Assembly (NCBI GenBank): GCA_018902545.1
Contig: JAHIQM010000005.1
Location: 147,517-211,516, forward strand
Direction: 5' to 3'
Origin: Pseudomonadota bacterium
Lineage (GTDB): Bacteria > Desulfobacterota > Desulfovibrionia > Desulfovibrionales > Desulfomicrobiaceae
DNA: 64,000 nucleotides
The notes beneath the pieces were generated by a model. It did no database searches. It saw nothing but the letters and a program-made list of their open reading frames with translations, and was not told the DNA's origin. Positions 48,006 to 57,860 of the stretch are shown in pieces; position 1 is the stretch's first letter; each line of letters opens with the position of its first letter. The translations under genes were made by a program, and so were the position numbers.

Positions 48006-48685
48006 TTCTGTTTGCTGGTGACTGTCATGGAGATTTTGTCCCGCTCATCGAGGAAGCAGGCGAAGCCTCAGCTGTGGTGCTCTTGGGGGACCAAGAGCCA
48101 ATGAACGACCTTGCAAAGGAGCTGGGCCCAGGCTTGGCCCCGAAAACTTTGTGGATCTATGGGAATCATGACAGCGATTACCTGTGCTATTTCGAAAATC
48201 ACGCGCCAATGGTCCACCACAACCTACATTGCCGGTTGGTTGAGATAGAGGGCGTCCGGATCGCTGGCCTGGGTGGGGTGTTCCGCGCAAAGAAGTTCGA
48301 AATTGACCAGACCACGCGCCTGGACGAGGTGGATCTGGACTGCCTCCAAGACACTCGTGAGGCATGGATAACGCTTCGACGAGGTGGACGGCCATACCCC
48401 GCAGATTACACAAGCATTTTTCCCGATGACATAAAGTCATTGCTGGCACTCGCGGGACACGTGGACGTGCTGGTCACGCACGAGGCTCCGGAAAGCCATG
48501 CGCTCGGCTACCAGCTCATCGGGGACCTAGCCCGCGCCATGGGCGTCAAGATGATCATCCACGGCCACCACCACGAGCGCTACAGCGCAACTATCACGGA
48601 TGGAATCCGCGTCGAAGACCTCGGACTGGCAAGGACAAACGAAGGATTTTTCTGGCTGGACCACGGCCTTGGAGAGCGGCCATGA
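48002..48685 (+). CDS. Metallophosphoesterase 1 of a tandem pair
   Basis: 227 aa. MILFAGDCHGDFVPLIEEAG, LLGDQEPMN, WIYGNHDSDY, VTHEAPESH and IIHGHHHERYSA carry the calcineurin-like metal motifs (GDxHG, GDxx, GNHD, H, GHHH). ATGA overlap both with the MNT gene before it and with its paralogue after it. Substrate unknown; reversing the MNT reaction is one idea. Confidence 0.9.
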   Translation: MILFAGDCHGDFVPLIEEAGEASAVVLLGDQEPMNDLAKELGPGLAPKTLWIYGNHDSDYLCYFENHAPMVHHNLHCRLVEIEGVRIAGLGGVFRAKKFEIDQTTRLDEVDLDCLQDTREAWITLRRGGRPYPADYTSIFPDDIKSLLALAGHVDVLVTHEAPESHALGYQLIGDLARAMGVKMIIHGHHHERYSATITDGIRVEDLGLARTNEGFFWLDHGLGERP

Positions 48686-49545
48686 TTCTTTTCGTCGGGG
48701 ACTGCCACGGTGACTTTGAACCCATGCTTAAGGCCGCAACCGAGGCCTCGGCAGTCATCCTTCTCGGGGATCAAGAACCCCTTGACGATCTGGCGTCCAT
48801 CCTCGGCCAGGAGATCGCGGAAAAGACATGGTGGATATTCGGCAACCATGACAGCGATGATCCCGAATACCTGACGCACCACGCGGCCATGGCTGACAGA
48901 AACCTGCATTGCCGCGTGGTGGAGATTGATGGCCTGCGCATCGCCGGACTCGGCGGCGCCTTCCGCTCCAATATCCTGGGCGTTGACCGGCAAACGACCT
49001 TGAATGACCTGCCCATGGTCCGCCCCCAGGATACGCGCCAGAGCCTGGCGCTAATCCGCAAGGGCAAGAAGCTCGCCCCACAGGATCACACGACAATTTT
49101 CCCGGAAGACCTTGCGCTGATGGCCCGCCTTGCCAGTAAGACCCGCGTCGACGTCCTCGTGAGTCACGAAGCCCCGGAGTCCCATCGACTTGGCTATCGG
49201 ATTCTGGGTGATGTGGCCCGCGCCCTCAAAGCCAGGATTCACGTCCACGGCCATCACCACGAGCGTTATGACGCCATGATTGACGGAGGCGTCCGGGTTG
49301 CCGGAGTGGGGATGTCGGGCATGATGATCGAATGGCTGCAGCCAAAGGATGGGCTCTTCTGGCTTTCGGCCTTTCCTGGCGGCAATGTGCTTGCGATGGG
49401 ATACGACCCAAGAAGGAAGATGTTCCAAGGCGAGTTCGTCGGCCTGGAAGGATGCAAAGGTCTTACGGCGTCCGACCTGAACGCCTTGCAAGAAAAAGGA
49501 GCCCTGCTTCTTGAAACGTTCATGAAGAAACCCAAGCGTAGATAA
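48682..49545 (+). CDS. Metallophosphoesterase 2 of a tandem pair
   Basis: 287 aa, about half identical by eye to the preceding gene over its first 215 residues: MILFVGDCHGDFEPMLKAAT, LLGDQEPLD, WIFGNHDSDD, VSHEAPESH, HVHGHHHERYDA. It has a C-terminal extension of ~60 residues not found in copy 1 (FPGGNVLAMGYDPRRKMFQG). Its ATG overlaps the stop of copy 1. Likely arose by tandem duplication. Confidence 0.9.
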   Translation: MILFVGDCHGDFEPMLKAATEASAVILLGDQEPLDDLASILGQEIAEKTWWIFGNHDSDDPEYLTHHAAMADRNLHCRVVEIDGLRIAGLGGAFRSNILGVDRQTTLNDLPMVRPQDTRQSLALIRKGKKLAPQDHTTIFPEDLALMARLASKTRVDVLVSHEAPESHRLGYRILGDVARALKARIHVHGHHHERYDAMIDGGVRVAGVGMSGMMIEWLQPKDGLFWLSAFPGGNVLAMGYDPRRKMFQGEFVGLEGCKGLTASDLNALQEKGALLLETFMKKPKRR

Positions 49546-49558
49546 CAGGAGAACACCC

Positions 49559-49822
49559 ATGCACACAATGGTCTATGACTTTTCCAAGGTGAGGCCTCCA
49601 AAGAATCCGATTGATCCCGAGGAAGTGGCTACGCTCAGGAGGATACTGCGAAAGTATCCTTGGGACATCGAAGACGACCGCATACGGCTTCACCCTGAGC
49701 TCAAGGTGACGTCAAAAGAGCGCCTGATTCTGCGTAAGTATCTGATGGCGAAGGGCTACCACGCCACAAAGGATGCGGTTGCGGCGTTGGACGCCATGAA
49801 GGACTCATTACCTTACGAATAA
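49559..49822 (+). CDS. Small helical protein, unknown
   Basis: 87 aa, RBS CAGGAG. Basic helical sequence (EEVATLRRILRKYPWDIEDD, LILRKYLMAKGYHATKDAVA). Unrecognised. It is 13 bp after the phosphoesterase pair, so it is probably in the same transcript. Confidence 0.6.
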   Translation: MHTMVYDFSKVRPPKNPIDPEEVATLRRILRKYPWDIEDDRIRLHPELKVTSKERLILRKYLMAKGYHATKDAVAALDAMKDSLPYE

Positions 49823-50166
49823 CACACTAAAATAGTTAAATAATCATCATAAATTCCTAAGACAAATCGAGATGGCCTTTCATTGATACTGCTTAGCAAG
49901 CCGAAAAGCGCGACAAAATTTTCACGAGATCGTCCCAACAGCCTGGGACGATCTCCACTATCCAAGACGATTTAGCCCCAAAGAAGGTGTATTGGAAACA
50001 CTCTGTTTCGGCTGGCGTCTGACAAGAACCAATTTTCCGCATGAATTCAACAACACCGATCAATATGTCTTACATCCTAAAATTCTTGACACTTTCCCCC
50101 AGCTGAGGCTTATCAAAATGGCTGCAATAAAATGTGCAGCACATGCTCCAGGAGGGTGAGGAGGAA
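49823..50166. other. Gene-free spacer with strong hairpin before the restriction cluster
   Basis: No gene. Contains GAGATCGTCCCA-ACAGCC-TGGGACGATCTC (49926-49955), a perfect 12-bp inverted repeat without a T-tract. Confidence 0.5.
49926..49955. repeat. Perfect 12-bp inverted repeat
   Basis: Arms GAGATCGTCCCA/TGGGACGATCTC, 6-nt loop. Could be a terminator for the phosphoesterase operon (no U-tract) or an operator for the restriction cluster. Confidence 0.7.
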
Positions 50167-51786
50167 ATGGCTCAGGTCTTTGGATCAGCTGGCAAAAGTG
50201 CTTTTTCCATGGGCGACACGCGGTATCAGGACTTGCTTTCTCGCATCGCCCTGCCCATGCTTTCGCTACTGCTGCTGATACCTGTCGGGTATTATCTGCT
50301 GACCCGTGGCCATTTTTTCTGGGGTGCCGGGGTCGCTCTCTTCTATGTCGTCTCCATCAAGTCGCTTGAAGAGGCCGGGCTCAATCTCAAAAAGCGTATC
50401 TCCCACGCCGACACAGGAGCCAAGGCCGAACAAGCCGTGGCTGAAGCCCTGCAGGAGCTCCCTGACGATTACCACGTCTTCCATGACCTCGAATTCCCCG
50501 GTTTCAACATCGACCATGTCGTGCTCGGCCCTAACGGCATTTTTCTGGTGGAGACCAAGAGCCAAAAAGGAAATATCACTCAGCAAAATGACGTCCTGCT
50601 CAGAAACGGGCGCAAATTCTTCAAGGATTTTTTGAATCAATGCTGGAGCCAGACCTACTCGCTCCGGGATCATCTGGGCGCGGAGAGACTTGGCGGACAG
50701 ACGATCATGCCTATTCTTTGCTTCTCTCGAGGATTTGTCCAAATTCGTGGGCTGGTGAGAGGCGTTGAGGTGCTGAATATCCGCTTCTTACGACCGTATA
50801 TTCTCTCGCAGCGTGGGAGTCTTCCGACCCAGGCAAGAGAGCAAATCATCCCCCTGCTGGCCGCAGCCGTGTCCAACCAGGCGGAACAACCCAGCCCAAT
50901 TGGCCAGCAATCCCAAACTGGCGGCATTGTCTGTCCGAAGTGCTTTCATGAACGCACAAAAAACGACGACCTGTTCTGCAGCCCTGCCGAATGCCCGAAA
51001 TGCGGCGTAATCTACACTCGCGCTCAAGCAGATACGCCTGACACGCCCCCTGCCACCCAAACCACAGGCACAAAGGATCTTCCCCCGATAGTATTCGCCC
51101 TGCTTCCGTTTCTCCCAAAACGATTTCCATTTAGCCTGCTTGCAGGCGTAGCCTTGGCAAAAAGAAAACCGTCAAAGTCGAATTTTTCATGGAACATCCT
51201 GGCGCTCAAACTTACCGCATGCGCCCTGGCCGTCCTCCTCTTGATCGGTGCCTTCAAAACCATGCAGGCCACCGTGACCAGCATTTTCAGCCTACCGCAA
51301 ACGCAAACCAAGCAGGCCCCCAAAATATATACCCCAACGAAGCCGCATCCAATTCACCCCGTAGCATTTCCACTGACACACGCGGTCTCATCGGATAATT
51401 CGGCAAAGGCAATCACTTTCGTTTTTGAGGAAGATCGAGGTCAGAATGTCATCCTGCTTTTTTTCGACAACAAAGCCAAAACTCTCGCCTTGCGGGCCTG
51501 CGTACGCGCGAACGAAAAATTGACCGCGACACTTCCCCTTGTAGACTTGGGTTACGTCATAGTCACCGGCCCAGTCTGGCAGGGCTACGAAGACTTATTC
51601 GGCCCAGCATCGGAATCAAAGAAAGCCCTTATTACCTTGAGTTCTCAGACGAAAGCGGGCAACGTCACGTCCATTCAAGCGACGTCGAGCATGTTCGTTC
51701 AGAAGGGAGCCCAAAGCCCCCTTCCTGAAACGAAAGCGTGGGTTAAAGCGGCCTTCAAGAATGCTGGCGGGTTCATGGAGATGTAG
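50167..51786 (+). CDS. NERD-domain, zinc-ribbon membrane protein
   Basis: 539 aa from ATG 50167. Two N-terminal membrane helices (LLSRIALPMLSLLLLIPVGY, FFWGAGVALFYVVSI), then a NERD nuclease-related domain: GAKAEQAVAEALQELPDDYH, GFNIDHVVLGPNGIFLVETK with acidic residues and catalytic-type ETK. Zinc-ribbon CPKCFHERTKNDDLFCSPAE and CPKCGVIY follow, another membrane helix, and a beta-rich C-terminal domain. NERD proteins are often found in defence loci. It is separated from the helicase gene by 70 bp. Confidence 0.8.
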   Translation: MAQVFGSAGKSAFSMGDTRYQDLLSRIALPMLSLLLLIPVGYYLLTRGHFFWGAGVALFYVVSIKSLEEAGLNLKKRISHADTGAKAEQAVAEALQELPDDYHVFHDLEFPGFNIDHVVLGPNGIFLVETKSQKGNITQQNDVLLRNGRKFFKDFLNQCWSQTYSLRDHLGAERLGGQTIMPILCFSRGFVQIRGLVRGVEVLNIRFLRPYILSQRGSLPTQAREQIIPLLAAAVSNQAEQPSPIGQQSQTGGIVCPKCFHERTKNDDLFCSPAECPKCGVIYTRAQADTPDTPPATQTTGTKDLPPIVFALLPFLPKRFPFSLLAGVALAKRKPSKSNFSWNILALKLTACALAVLLLIGAFKTMQATVTSIFSLPQTQTKQAPKIYTPTKPHPIHPVAFPLTHAVSSDNSAKAITFVFEEDRGQNVILLFFDNKAKTLALRACVRANEKLTATLPLVDLGYVIVTGPVWQGYEDLFGPASESKKALITLSSQTKAGNVTSIQATSSMFVQKGAQSPLPETKAWVKAAFKNAGGFMEM

Positions 51787-51856
51787 CATACCATGTGGAA
51801 TTTGATGAAATATTCCTTCTCATGGCATCAATGGAAGATATGAAGGGTAGTTATAA

Positions 51857-54800
51857 ATGAAGATCATCGACAATATTAACGATCTACTTGGGGATGATCT
51901 AAAGGCATCACTGCGCGCGAAAAGCAAGCTCAAGATTGCTGCATCCTGCTTTTCGATCTATGCTTATGAAGCACTCAAATCGGAGCTTGCGAAGATTGAT
52001 TCGCTGGAATTCATCTTTACAGCACCGACCTTCGTTCCCACCGAAGTCACCGACAAGCTGAAAAAAGAGCGTCGAGAATTTTTTATCCCCAAAGCTTACC
52101 GGGAACGCAACCTCTACGGCTCCGAATTTGAAATCCAACTGCGAAATAAACTTACCCAGAGGGCCATCGCCCGAGAGTGCGCTGAATGGATGCGGCGCAA
52201 AGCCAAATTCCGCTCCAACAAAACCAAATCTTCAATGCAACAGTTCGCCTGCATCCAGGGTCCGGAACTGGACACCGCATATATGCCATTACATGGATTC
52301 ACTGCTGTGGACTTGGGATATCAGCAAGGAGACGCAGTTTCTAATATAGTTAATCGTGTAGATGAGAAAGTCTTTACCTCCACGTACCTTCAGCTTTTTG
52401 ACCAAATCTGGAGTGATCCTACCAAACTTGAGGATGTGACGAATGCAATCTGTGATCATATTGCATCTGTCTACCAGGAAAATTCTCCCGAACGTATTTA
52501 TTTCCTGATACTTTACAATATTTTCAATGAATTCCTCAATGATATTGATGAAGACGTGCTGCCCAACGATCGCACGGGCTATCAAGATACGCTCGTATGG
52601 AATAAACTTTTCAACTTTCAACGCGACGCCGCCATAGGTATTATCAACAAGCTGGAAACCTTCAACGGCTGCATACTTGCTGACAGCGTAGGCCTTGGTA
52701 AAACTTTTACCGCCCTGGCCGTTGTGAAATATTACGAACTGCGGAACCGTTCAGTGCTGGTTCTGTGTCCGAAAAAGCTCGCGGACAACTGGCTGAACTA
52801 CAACCGCAACCTGACGACAAATATCTTCTCCAAAGATCGCTTCAATTACGACGTCCTTTGCCATACGGATCTCTCCCGGACCTCGGGCGAGTCCTTTGGC
52901 ATCCCTTTAAACCGCGTTAACTGGGGCAATTACGATCTGGTCGTCATCGATGAATCGCACAATTTCCGTAACAATGATGCCGTCAAAGACCGGGAAACCC
53001 GCTATCAGAAACTGATGAACCAGGTCGTCCGCCAAGGCGTTAAAACCAAGGTTCTGATGCTGTCCGCCACCCCCGTCAACAATCGCTTCAATGATCTGCG
53101 CAACCAACTCGCGCTGGCTTACGAGGGTGACTCTGAAAATCTCAGCAAGAAGCTGCGCACAGGCCGATCGGTGGAAGAAATCTTCCGGAATGCCCAAGCG
53201 ACATTCAACCAGTGGTCAAAATTGGCACCGGAAGATCGGACGGCGAAAGCTATTTTGGACTCCCTTGATTTTGACTTTTTCGAACTGCTAGACAGCGTAA
53301 CTATTGCCCGTTCACGAAAGCACATCCAGACCTTCTACGATACCAGCGATATTGGACAGTTTCCCGAGCGTCGCAAGCCGTTGTCATTTCACTCGCCACT
53401 GACCGGGCGCACGGATGTAATGAGTTTCAACGAAATCTTTGAACAACTTTCGCTGCTCAAACTCGCTGTGTACGCCCCGATTAGCTACATTCTGCCAAGT
53501 AGACTCAAAAAATATGAAGACCTGTATGACACCCTGGTGGAAGGCGGTAAAAGAAGACTCAAGCAGGCAGACCGCGAACAAAGTCTACAGGCATTAATGA
53601 CGACTAACTTGCTCAAACGTCTCGAAAGTTCTGTTGAGGCATTTCGGCTGACTCTGACAAGCCTGCAGGGCAATCACATTCGCACCTTGAACAAAATCGA
53701 CTCGTTCAAGGCCGCAGGCGTTGCTGACAGCGTCTCAGACTGGACTGATAGCATTGTCAATCTCGAAGCCGAGGAAGACGATATCCCCCTTGGGGATTCG
53801 GAGATCGGCGGTAAGGTTAAAATCAACCTTGCCGACATGGATCTCCCCTCTTGGGAGCACGACCTAAAGGTTGACCTGGAAGTTATTAATGCCTTGCTGA
53901 CCTCTATGGCAAAGGTCACGCCCAAGGATGATTCCAAGCTGCAACACTTAAAAGAGCTAATTCTCAATAAAATTCAAAACCCTATCAATGACGCTAATAA
54001 AAAAGTCCTCATTTTCACAGCTTTTGCTGACACGGCCAGTTACCTCTATAATAATCTGTCAGCCACCATATTGGCGACACATGGGCTTCACACCGGAAAA
54101 GTCACCGGCAAAGACGCGCCAAAATCAACTCTCAAAAAGAATTATGATTTCCAATCATTGCTGACGCTTTTCTCTCCTCGCGCCAAGGAGAAAGCTCAAG
54201 TGCTCCCAAAGGAGCCTGAGGAATTGGATCTTCTGATCGGCACCGACTGCATCTCCGAAGGGCAGAACCTCCAGGACTGTGATTACCTGATCAACTACGA
54301 CATCCACTGGAACCCGGTTCGCATCATCCAACGATTCGGGCGCATTGACCGCATCGGCTCTATCAACAAGACCATCCAGTTGGTGAACTATTGGCCCGAT
54401 ATTTCTTTGGATGAGTACATCAATCTCAAGGAACGGGTCGAAAACAGGATGGTCATTGCCGACGTAACGGCCACCGGAGATGACAACGTCCTCACGGCAA
54501 AAAGCAGTGAGATTTCATATCGGAAAGAACAGCTCCGGCGTCTGCAGGAAGAAGTGATTGAACTGGAAGACCTGAAGACGGGCGTATCCATTACCGACCT
54601 GGGCCTGAATGACTTTCGTATGGACCTGCTTAATTATGTCAAAACCAATGGCGACCTCGCTAGCGTGCCGGGTGGTATGCATGCGGTTGTCCCAGCCAGG
54701 CCGACAATGGGTTTACACCCAGGCATCATCTTCACACTGCGTAACCGCAACCATGCGATCAACATCAATCAACACAACCGGCTTCACCCTTACTATCTGA

Positions 54801-55126
54801 TTTATATCGCCGAGGATGGTGAGATTTTATCCAACCATACTGAGGTCAAGAAGCTGCTCGACCTGGTCCGTTCCAGTTGCAAAGGCCAGGATGAACCCAT
54901 CGCCCAAGTCTGCCGCCTTTTCAATCAACAAACGGACGAAGGTCGAAACATGAAGGCTTGTTCCGACCTGCTGAGTACAGCAATCCGTTCGATGATCGAC
55001 GTCAAGGAGGAGAAGGATCTGGACAGCTTGTTCTCTGGCGGCAAAACCACGGCCCTTGTGAACACCATTGCTGGGCTTGACGATTTTGAACTCGTCGCCT
55101 TTCTCGTGGTGCAAGAAGAAGGATGA
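51857..55126 (+). CDS. SNF2-type helicase of a restriction cluster
   Basis: 1089 aa. N-terminal domain (~1-130; SKLKIAASCFSIYAYEALKS) resembles the phospholipase-D-like region found on this helicase type. SNF2 helicase core: Walker A ILADSVGLGKTFTALAVV, DESH box YDLVVIDESHNFRNN, SATP in LMLSATPVNNRFND, and motif VI IIQRFGRIDRIGS. Known neighbours of this helicase type are DUF4391 and Mod genes. ATGA overlap with the DUF4391 gene. Confidence 0.88.
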   Translation: MKIIDNINDLLGDDLKASLRAKSKLKIAASCFSIYAYEALKSELAKIDSLEFIFTAPTFVPTEVTDKLKKERREFFIPKAYRERNLYGSEFEIQLRNKLTQRAIARECAEWMRRKAKFRSNKTKSSMQQFACIQGPELDTAYMPLHGFTAVDLGYQQGDAVSNIVNRVDEKVFTSTYLQLFDQIWSDPTKLEDVTNAICDHIASVYQENSPERIYFLILYNIFNEFLNDIDEDVLPNDRTGYQDTLVWNKLFNFQRDAAIGIINKLETFNGCILADSVGLGKTFTALAVVKYYELRNRSVLVLCPKKLADNWLNYNRNLTTNIFSKDRFNYDVLCHTDLSRTSGESFGIPLNRVNWGNYDLVVIDESHNFRNNDAVKDRETRYQKLMNQVVRQGVKTKVLMLSATPVNNRFNDLRNQLALAYEGDSENLSKKLRTGRSVEEIFRNAQATFNQWSKLAPEDRTAKAILDSLDFDFFELLDSVTIARSRKHIQTFYDTSDIGQFPERRKPLSFHSPLTGRTDVMSFNEIFEQLSLLKLAVYAPISYILPSRLKKYEDLYDTLVEGGKRRLKQADREQSLQALMTTNLLKRLESSVEAFRLTLTSLQGNHIRTLNKIDSFKAAGVADSVSDWTDSIVNLEAEEDDIPLGDSEIGGKVKINLADMDLPSWEHDLKVDLEVINALLTSMAKVTPKDDSKLQHLKELILNKIQNPINDANKKVLIFTAFADTASYLYNNLSATILATHGLHTGKVTGKDAPKSTLKKNYDFQSLLTLFSPRAKEKAQVLPKEPEELDLLIGTDCISEGQNLQDCDYLINYDIHWNPVRIIQRFGRIDRIGSINKTIQLVNYWPDISLDEYINLKERVENRMVIADVTATGDDNVLTAKSSEISYRKEQLRRLQEEVIELEDLKTGVSITDLGLNDFRMDLLNYVKTNGDLASVPGGMHAVVPARPTMGLHPGIIFTLRNRNHAININQHNRLHPYYLIYIAEDGEILSNHTEVKKLLDLVRSSCKGQDEPIAQVCRLFNQQTDEGRNMKACSDLLSTAIRSMIDVKEEKDLDSLFSGGKTTALVNTIAGLDDFELVAFLVVQEEG

Positions 55127-55797
55127 CAGCCGTGCTCTTCGACTACCCAAAGAATACCGCCTTCGGACGCGTGCTGCCCAAGAATAAAATCTATGAGCAC
55201 GGAAGCCCAAGTAGCGCCGTCAAGCAGTTGTTTGTCAGCCAGGTGGAACAGATCGTCTGGCAGTACAAGCTCGCCCCGGAAACCATTAACATGAGTGGCT
55301 CACCGTCTGTTCCGGAAATTCAAATTTTTAGTATTGCCTTGAAGGATGGAGCCCTGAAGACGGAAGTGCTGCAATGCATTGACCTAGCCATACCATTCCC
55401 GATCATTTTTGAGCTTCGGTTCGACGGGAAAGTAAAACCTGTCGCCGCCTTTAAGCGGCCGAGTGAAACGGATGCCTGCAAGTGGGTCATTAGCGAATAT
55501 TTTGATTGCGACTGGGCAGCTACCGATACGCCACGCAAGCCCTTGCCGATGGTTTTTGATCTTGAGGCACTCTACGGTCATTTGCTGCTGCCACTAATGC
55601 CGTACCCGGCACGGTCTGGCGAAGACCTGCAAAAACGAGTGGAACGGATGGAACGCATTCGGCTCAAGCAGCGGGAGCTGGAGCGTTGTGAGGCCCGACT
55701 CCGCAAAGAGAAACAATTCAATCGCAAAGTTGCGATTAACGCCGATCTGCGTGAGCTGAAAAAAGAACTTGAAAATTTGGCCAGTCGCCCTCTCTGA
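55123..55797 (+). CDS. DUF4391-domain protein
   Basis: 224 aa. PKNTAFGRVLPKNKIYEHGS, then QLFVSQVEQIVWQYKLAPET and IPFPIIFELRFDGKVKPVAA match DUF4391, which is regularly found between an SNF2-type helicase and a type III-like methyltransferase. A Arg/Lys/Glu-rich coiled coil occupies the C-terminal 60 residues. Activity unknown. Confidence 0.85.
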   Translation: MTAVLFDYPKNTAFGRVLPKNKIYEHGSPSSAVKQLFVSQVEQIVWQYKLAPETINMSGSPSVPEIQIFSIALKDGALKTEVLQCIDLAIPFPIIFELRFDGKVKPVAAFKRPSETDACKWVISEYFDCDWAATDTPRKPLPMVFDLEALYGHLLLPLMPYPARSGEDLQKRVERMERIRLKQRELERCEARLRKEKQFNRKVAINADLRELKKELENLASRPL

Positions 55798-55835
55798 AAG
55801 TTGAACGATAGCCACACCCAAAAGGATGGACATTG

Positions 55836-57848
55836 ATGGAAAAGATGAAAATGCACTCCCCGAATCTGACCCAGGAGAACATAACCCGTATCCGTGAACT
55901 GTTTCCCGACTGTGTGACCGAGGCCCATGGCGATGACGGCCGGTTGACGCTGGCGGTCGATTTCGACCAGTTACGGCAGGAATTATCCGAGTCCATCGTG
56001 GAGGGTCCACAGGAGCGTTACCACCTCAACTGGCCTGGTAAGCGTGAGGCACTTCTCACCGCTAACGCGCCTATCGCCAGAACCCTGCGTCCCTGTCGGA
56101 AAGAAAGTGTGAATTTCGATACCACGAAGAACCTGTTTATTGAGGGCGATAATCTGGAAGCCTTGAAATTGCTTCAAGAGACTTACCTCGGCAAGGTCAA
56201 AATGATCTACATTGATCCGCCGTACAACACAGGCAACGATTTTATCTATAAAGACAATTTTGCCGAAAACGTAGAGGAGTTCCTGAAAAGGTCAAATCAG
56301 AAGGATGAAGAAGGCAATCGGCTGATTTCAAATACTGAGGCCAATGGGAGATTTCACTCTGATTGGCTATCTATGATGTACTCCCGCTTGAAATTGGTTA
56401 GAAATCTTCTTTCTGAAGACGGGGCTATATTTATTTCGATAGACGACAACGAACAGCAAAATCTACGAAAAATATGCGATGAATTGTTCGGTGAAGAGAA
56501 TTTTGTCAATTGTATATCTGTTAAATTGTCAGAAGCAACGGGCGTAAAAATGTCCCACGCTAATAGCCGATTTCCGAAAACTAAAGAATATGTACTTTTT
56601 TACCGGCGTGGCTCGGAAATTTCAATTAAGCCTGTGCAAGTAGCAAATGAATCTTGGAATGACGAATATAAAGAAATAGTGCTCGACTTAGACAAGGCAC
56701 GGATTGAGCGGATAAAAGAGTTGATCTATCAAGAAATATCCACTGAAAGCGATTTGAAGGAACTCAATCAACTCGCGAATGGAGCAAAACTATGCTCCCT
56801 TACACGACATTTTCGCGACATTGGGCTATCGTCAGATTCTGAAAAGGATGAATTTAAATGGTCCAATGCATGGCGGATTATCCAGGCGGTTGGAGCAGGT
56901 AGCCTAAAGGATCGTGCACTTATATCCCGGAAGGACGGACAAGAGCTCTCCGCGGTCCTGTCGTCGCGGGGCAAGTTGAGCCTTTTTAAAACATATTTTG
57001 ATGAGGAAAGTCGAGATCCTCGAATTCGTATTCTTTTTGCGGATAAATATCTGCAGCACAATCCAGGCGACTTTTGGTCAGACATAAAAACGGCTGGAGG
57101 CGTTGCTTTGGAGGGTGGGTTAACATTTCCCAATGGAAAAAAGCCTTTAAAACTCTTGAAGAGACTAATTGATACAATAACATCCTCGACAAAAGAGGAT
57201 ATTGTTTTGGATTTTTTTGCTGGTAGTGGAACGACAGCTCATGCAGTTATGGAGCTTAATGCCGAGGATGGTGGCACGCGAAAATCTATCTTAGTTCAGT
57301 TGCGTGAGCCTGCCGCGCAAGAATCCGAGGCCTTTAAGGAAGGTCTCAAGTATGTCTCTGATATTTGCAAAGAACGACTTCGGCGCGCAGGCAAGAAGAT
57401 TCTGGAAAGTGAATGTCATGAAGGCTGGAACAAGGACATCGGCTTCCGCGTTCTCAAGGTCGATTCATCCAATATGGCCGATGTTTACTATTCGCCGGAT
57501 GCCGCCGATCAGAGTAAGTTCCAATATTACGTGGACAACATCAAGCCAGACCGCAAGCCTGAAGACCTGCTCTTCCAGGTACTGCTGGACTGGGGCGTGG
57601 ATCTTTCACTACCCATTCGAAAAGAGACCATCCAGGGTAAGGCCGTCTTCTTTGTCAATGAGTCGCCCTACGATCTTGTTGCCTGCTTTGATACCGGCGT
57701 GAATGAGGACCTCGTCAAAGAACTCGCCAAATTTGAGCCGTTGCGGGTTGTGTTCCGTGACGCTGGCTTTGCCACTGACGCCGCCAAGATCAATGTGGAA
57801 CAGATATTCAAGCAGATGTCCCCTGGCACTGACGTAAAATCGATTTAG
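55836..57848 (+). CDS. Type III-like site-specific DNA methyltransferase (Mod)
   Basis: 670 aa from ATG 55836 (AAAGGATGG upstream; a TTG precedes it). Catalytic DPPY in KMIYIDPPYNTGNDFIYKDN and AdoMet motif FFAGSGTTAHAVMELN near residue 470, an order typical of beta-class adenine methylases (motif IV before motif I). A variable target-recognition stretch (about 220-430) is A+T-rich compared with the flanks, suggesting exchanged specificity. Predicted N6-adenine methylation; target unknown. Confidence 0.92.
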   Translation: MEKMKMHSPNLTQENITRIRELFPDCVTEAHGDDGRLTLAVDFDQLRQELSESIVEGPQERYHLNWPGKREALLTANAPIARTLRPCRKESVNFDTTKNLFIEGDNLEALKLLQETYLGKVKMIYIDPPYNTGNDFIYKDNFAENVEEFLKRSNQKDEEGNRLISNTEANGRFHSDWLSMMYSRLKLVRNLLSEDGAIFISIDDNEQQNLRKICDELFGEENFVNCISVKLSEATGVKMSHANSRFPKTKEYVLFYRRGSEISIKPVQVANESWNDEYKEIVLDLDKARIERIKELIYQEISTESDLKELNQLANGAKLCSLTRHFRDIGLSSDSEKDEFKWSNAWRIIQAVGAGSLKDRALISRKDGQELSAVLSSRGKLSLFKTYFDEESRDPRIRILFADKYLQHNPGDFWSDIKTAGGVALEGGLTFPNGKKPLKLLKRLIDTITSSTKEDIVLDFFAGSGTTAHAVMELNAEDGGTRKSILVQLREPAAQESEAFKEGLKYVSDICKERLRRAGKKILESECHEGWNKDIGFRVLKVDSSNMADVYYSPDAADQSKFQYYVDNIKPDRKPEDLLFQVLLDWGVDLSLPIRKETIQGKAVFFVNESPYDLVACFDTGVNEDLVKELAKFEPLRVVFRDAGFATDAAKINVEQIFKQMSPGTDVKSI

Positions 57849-57860
57849 GGAGGACTTGGC

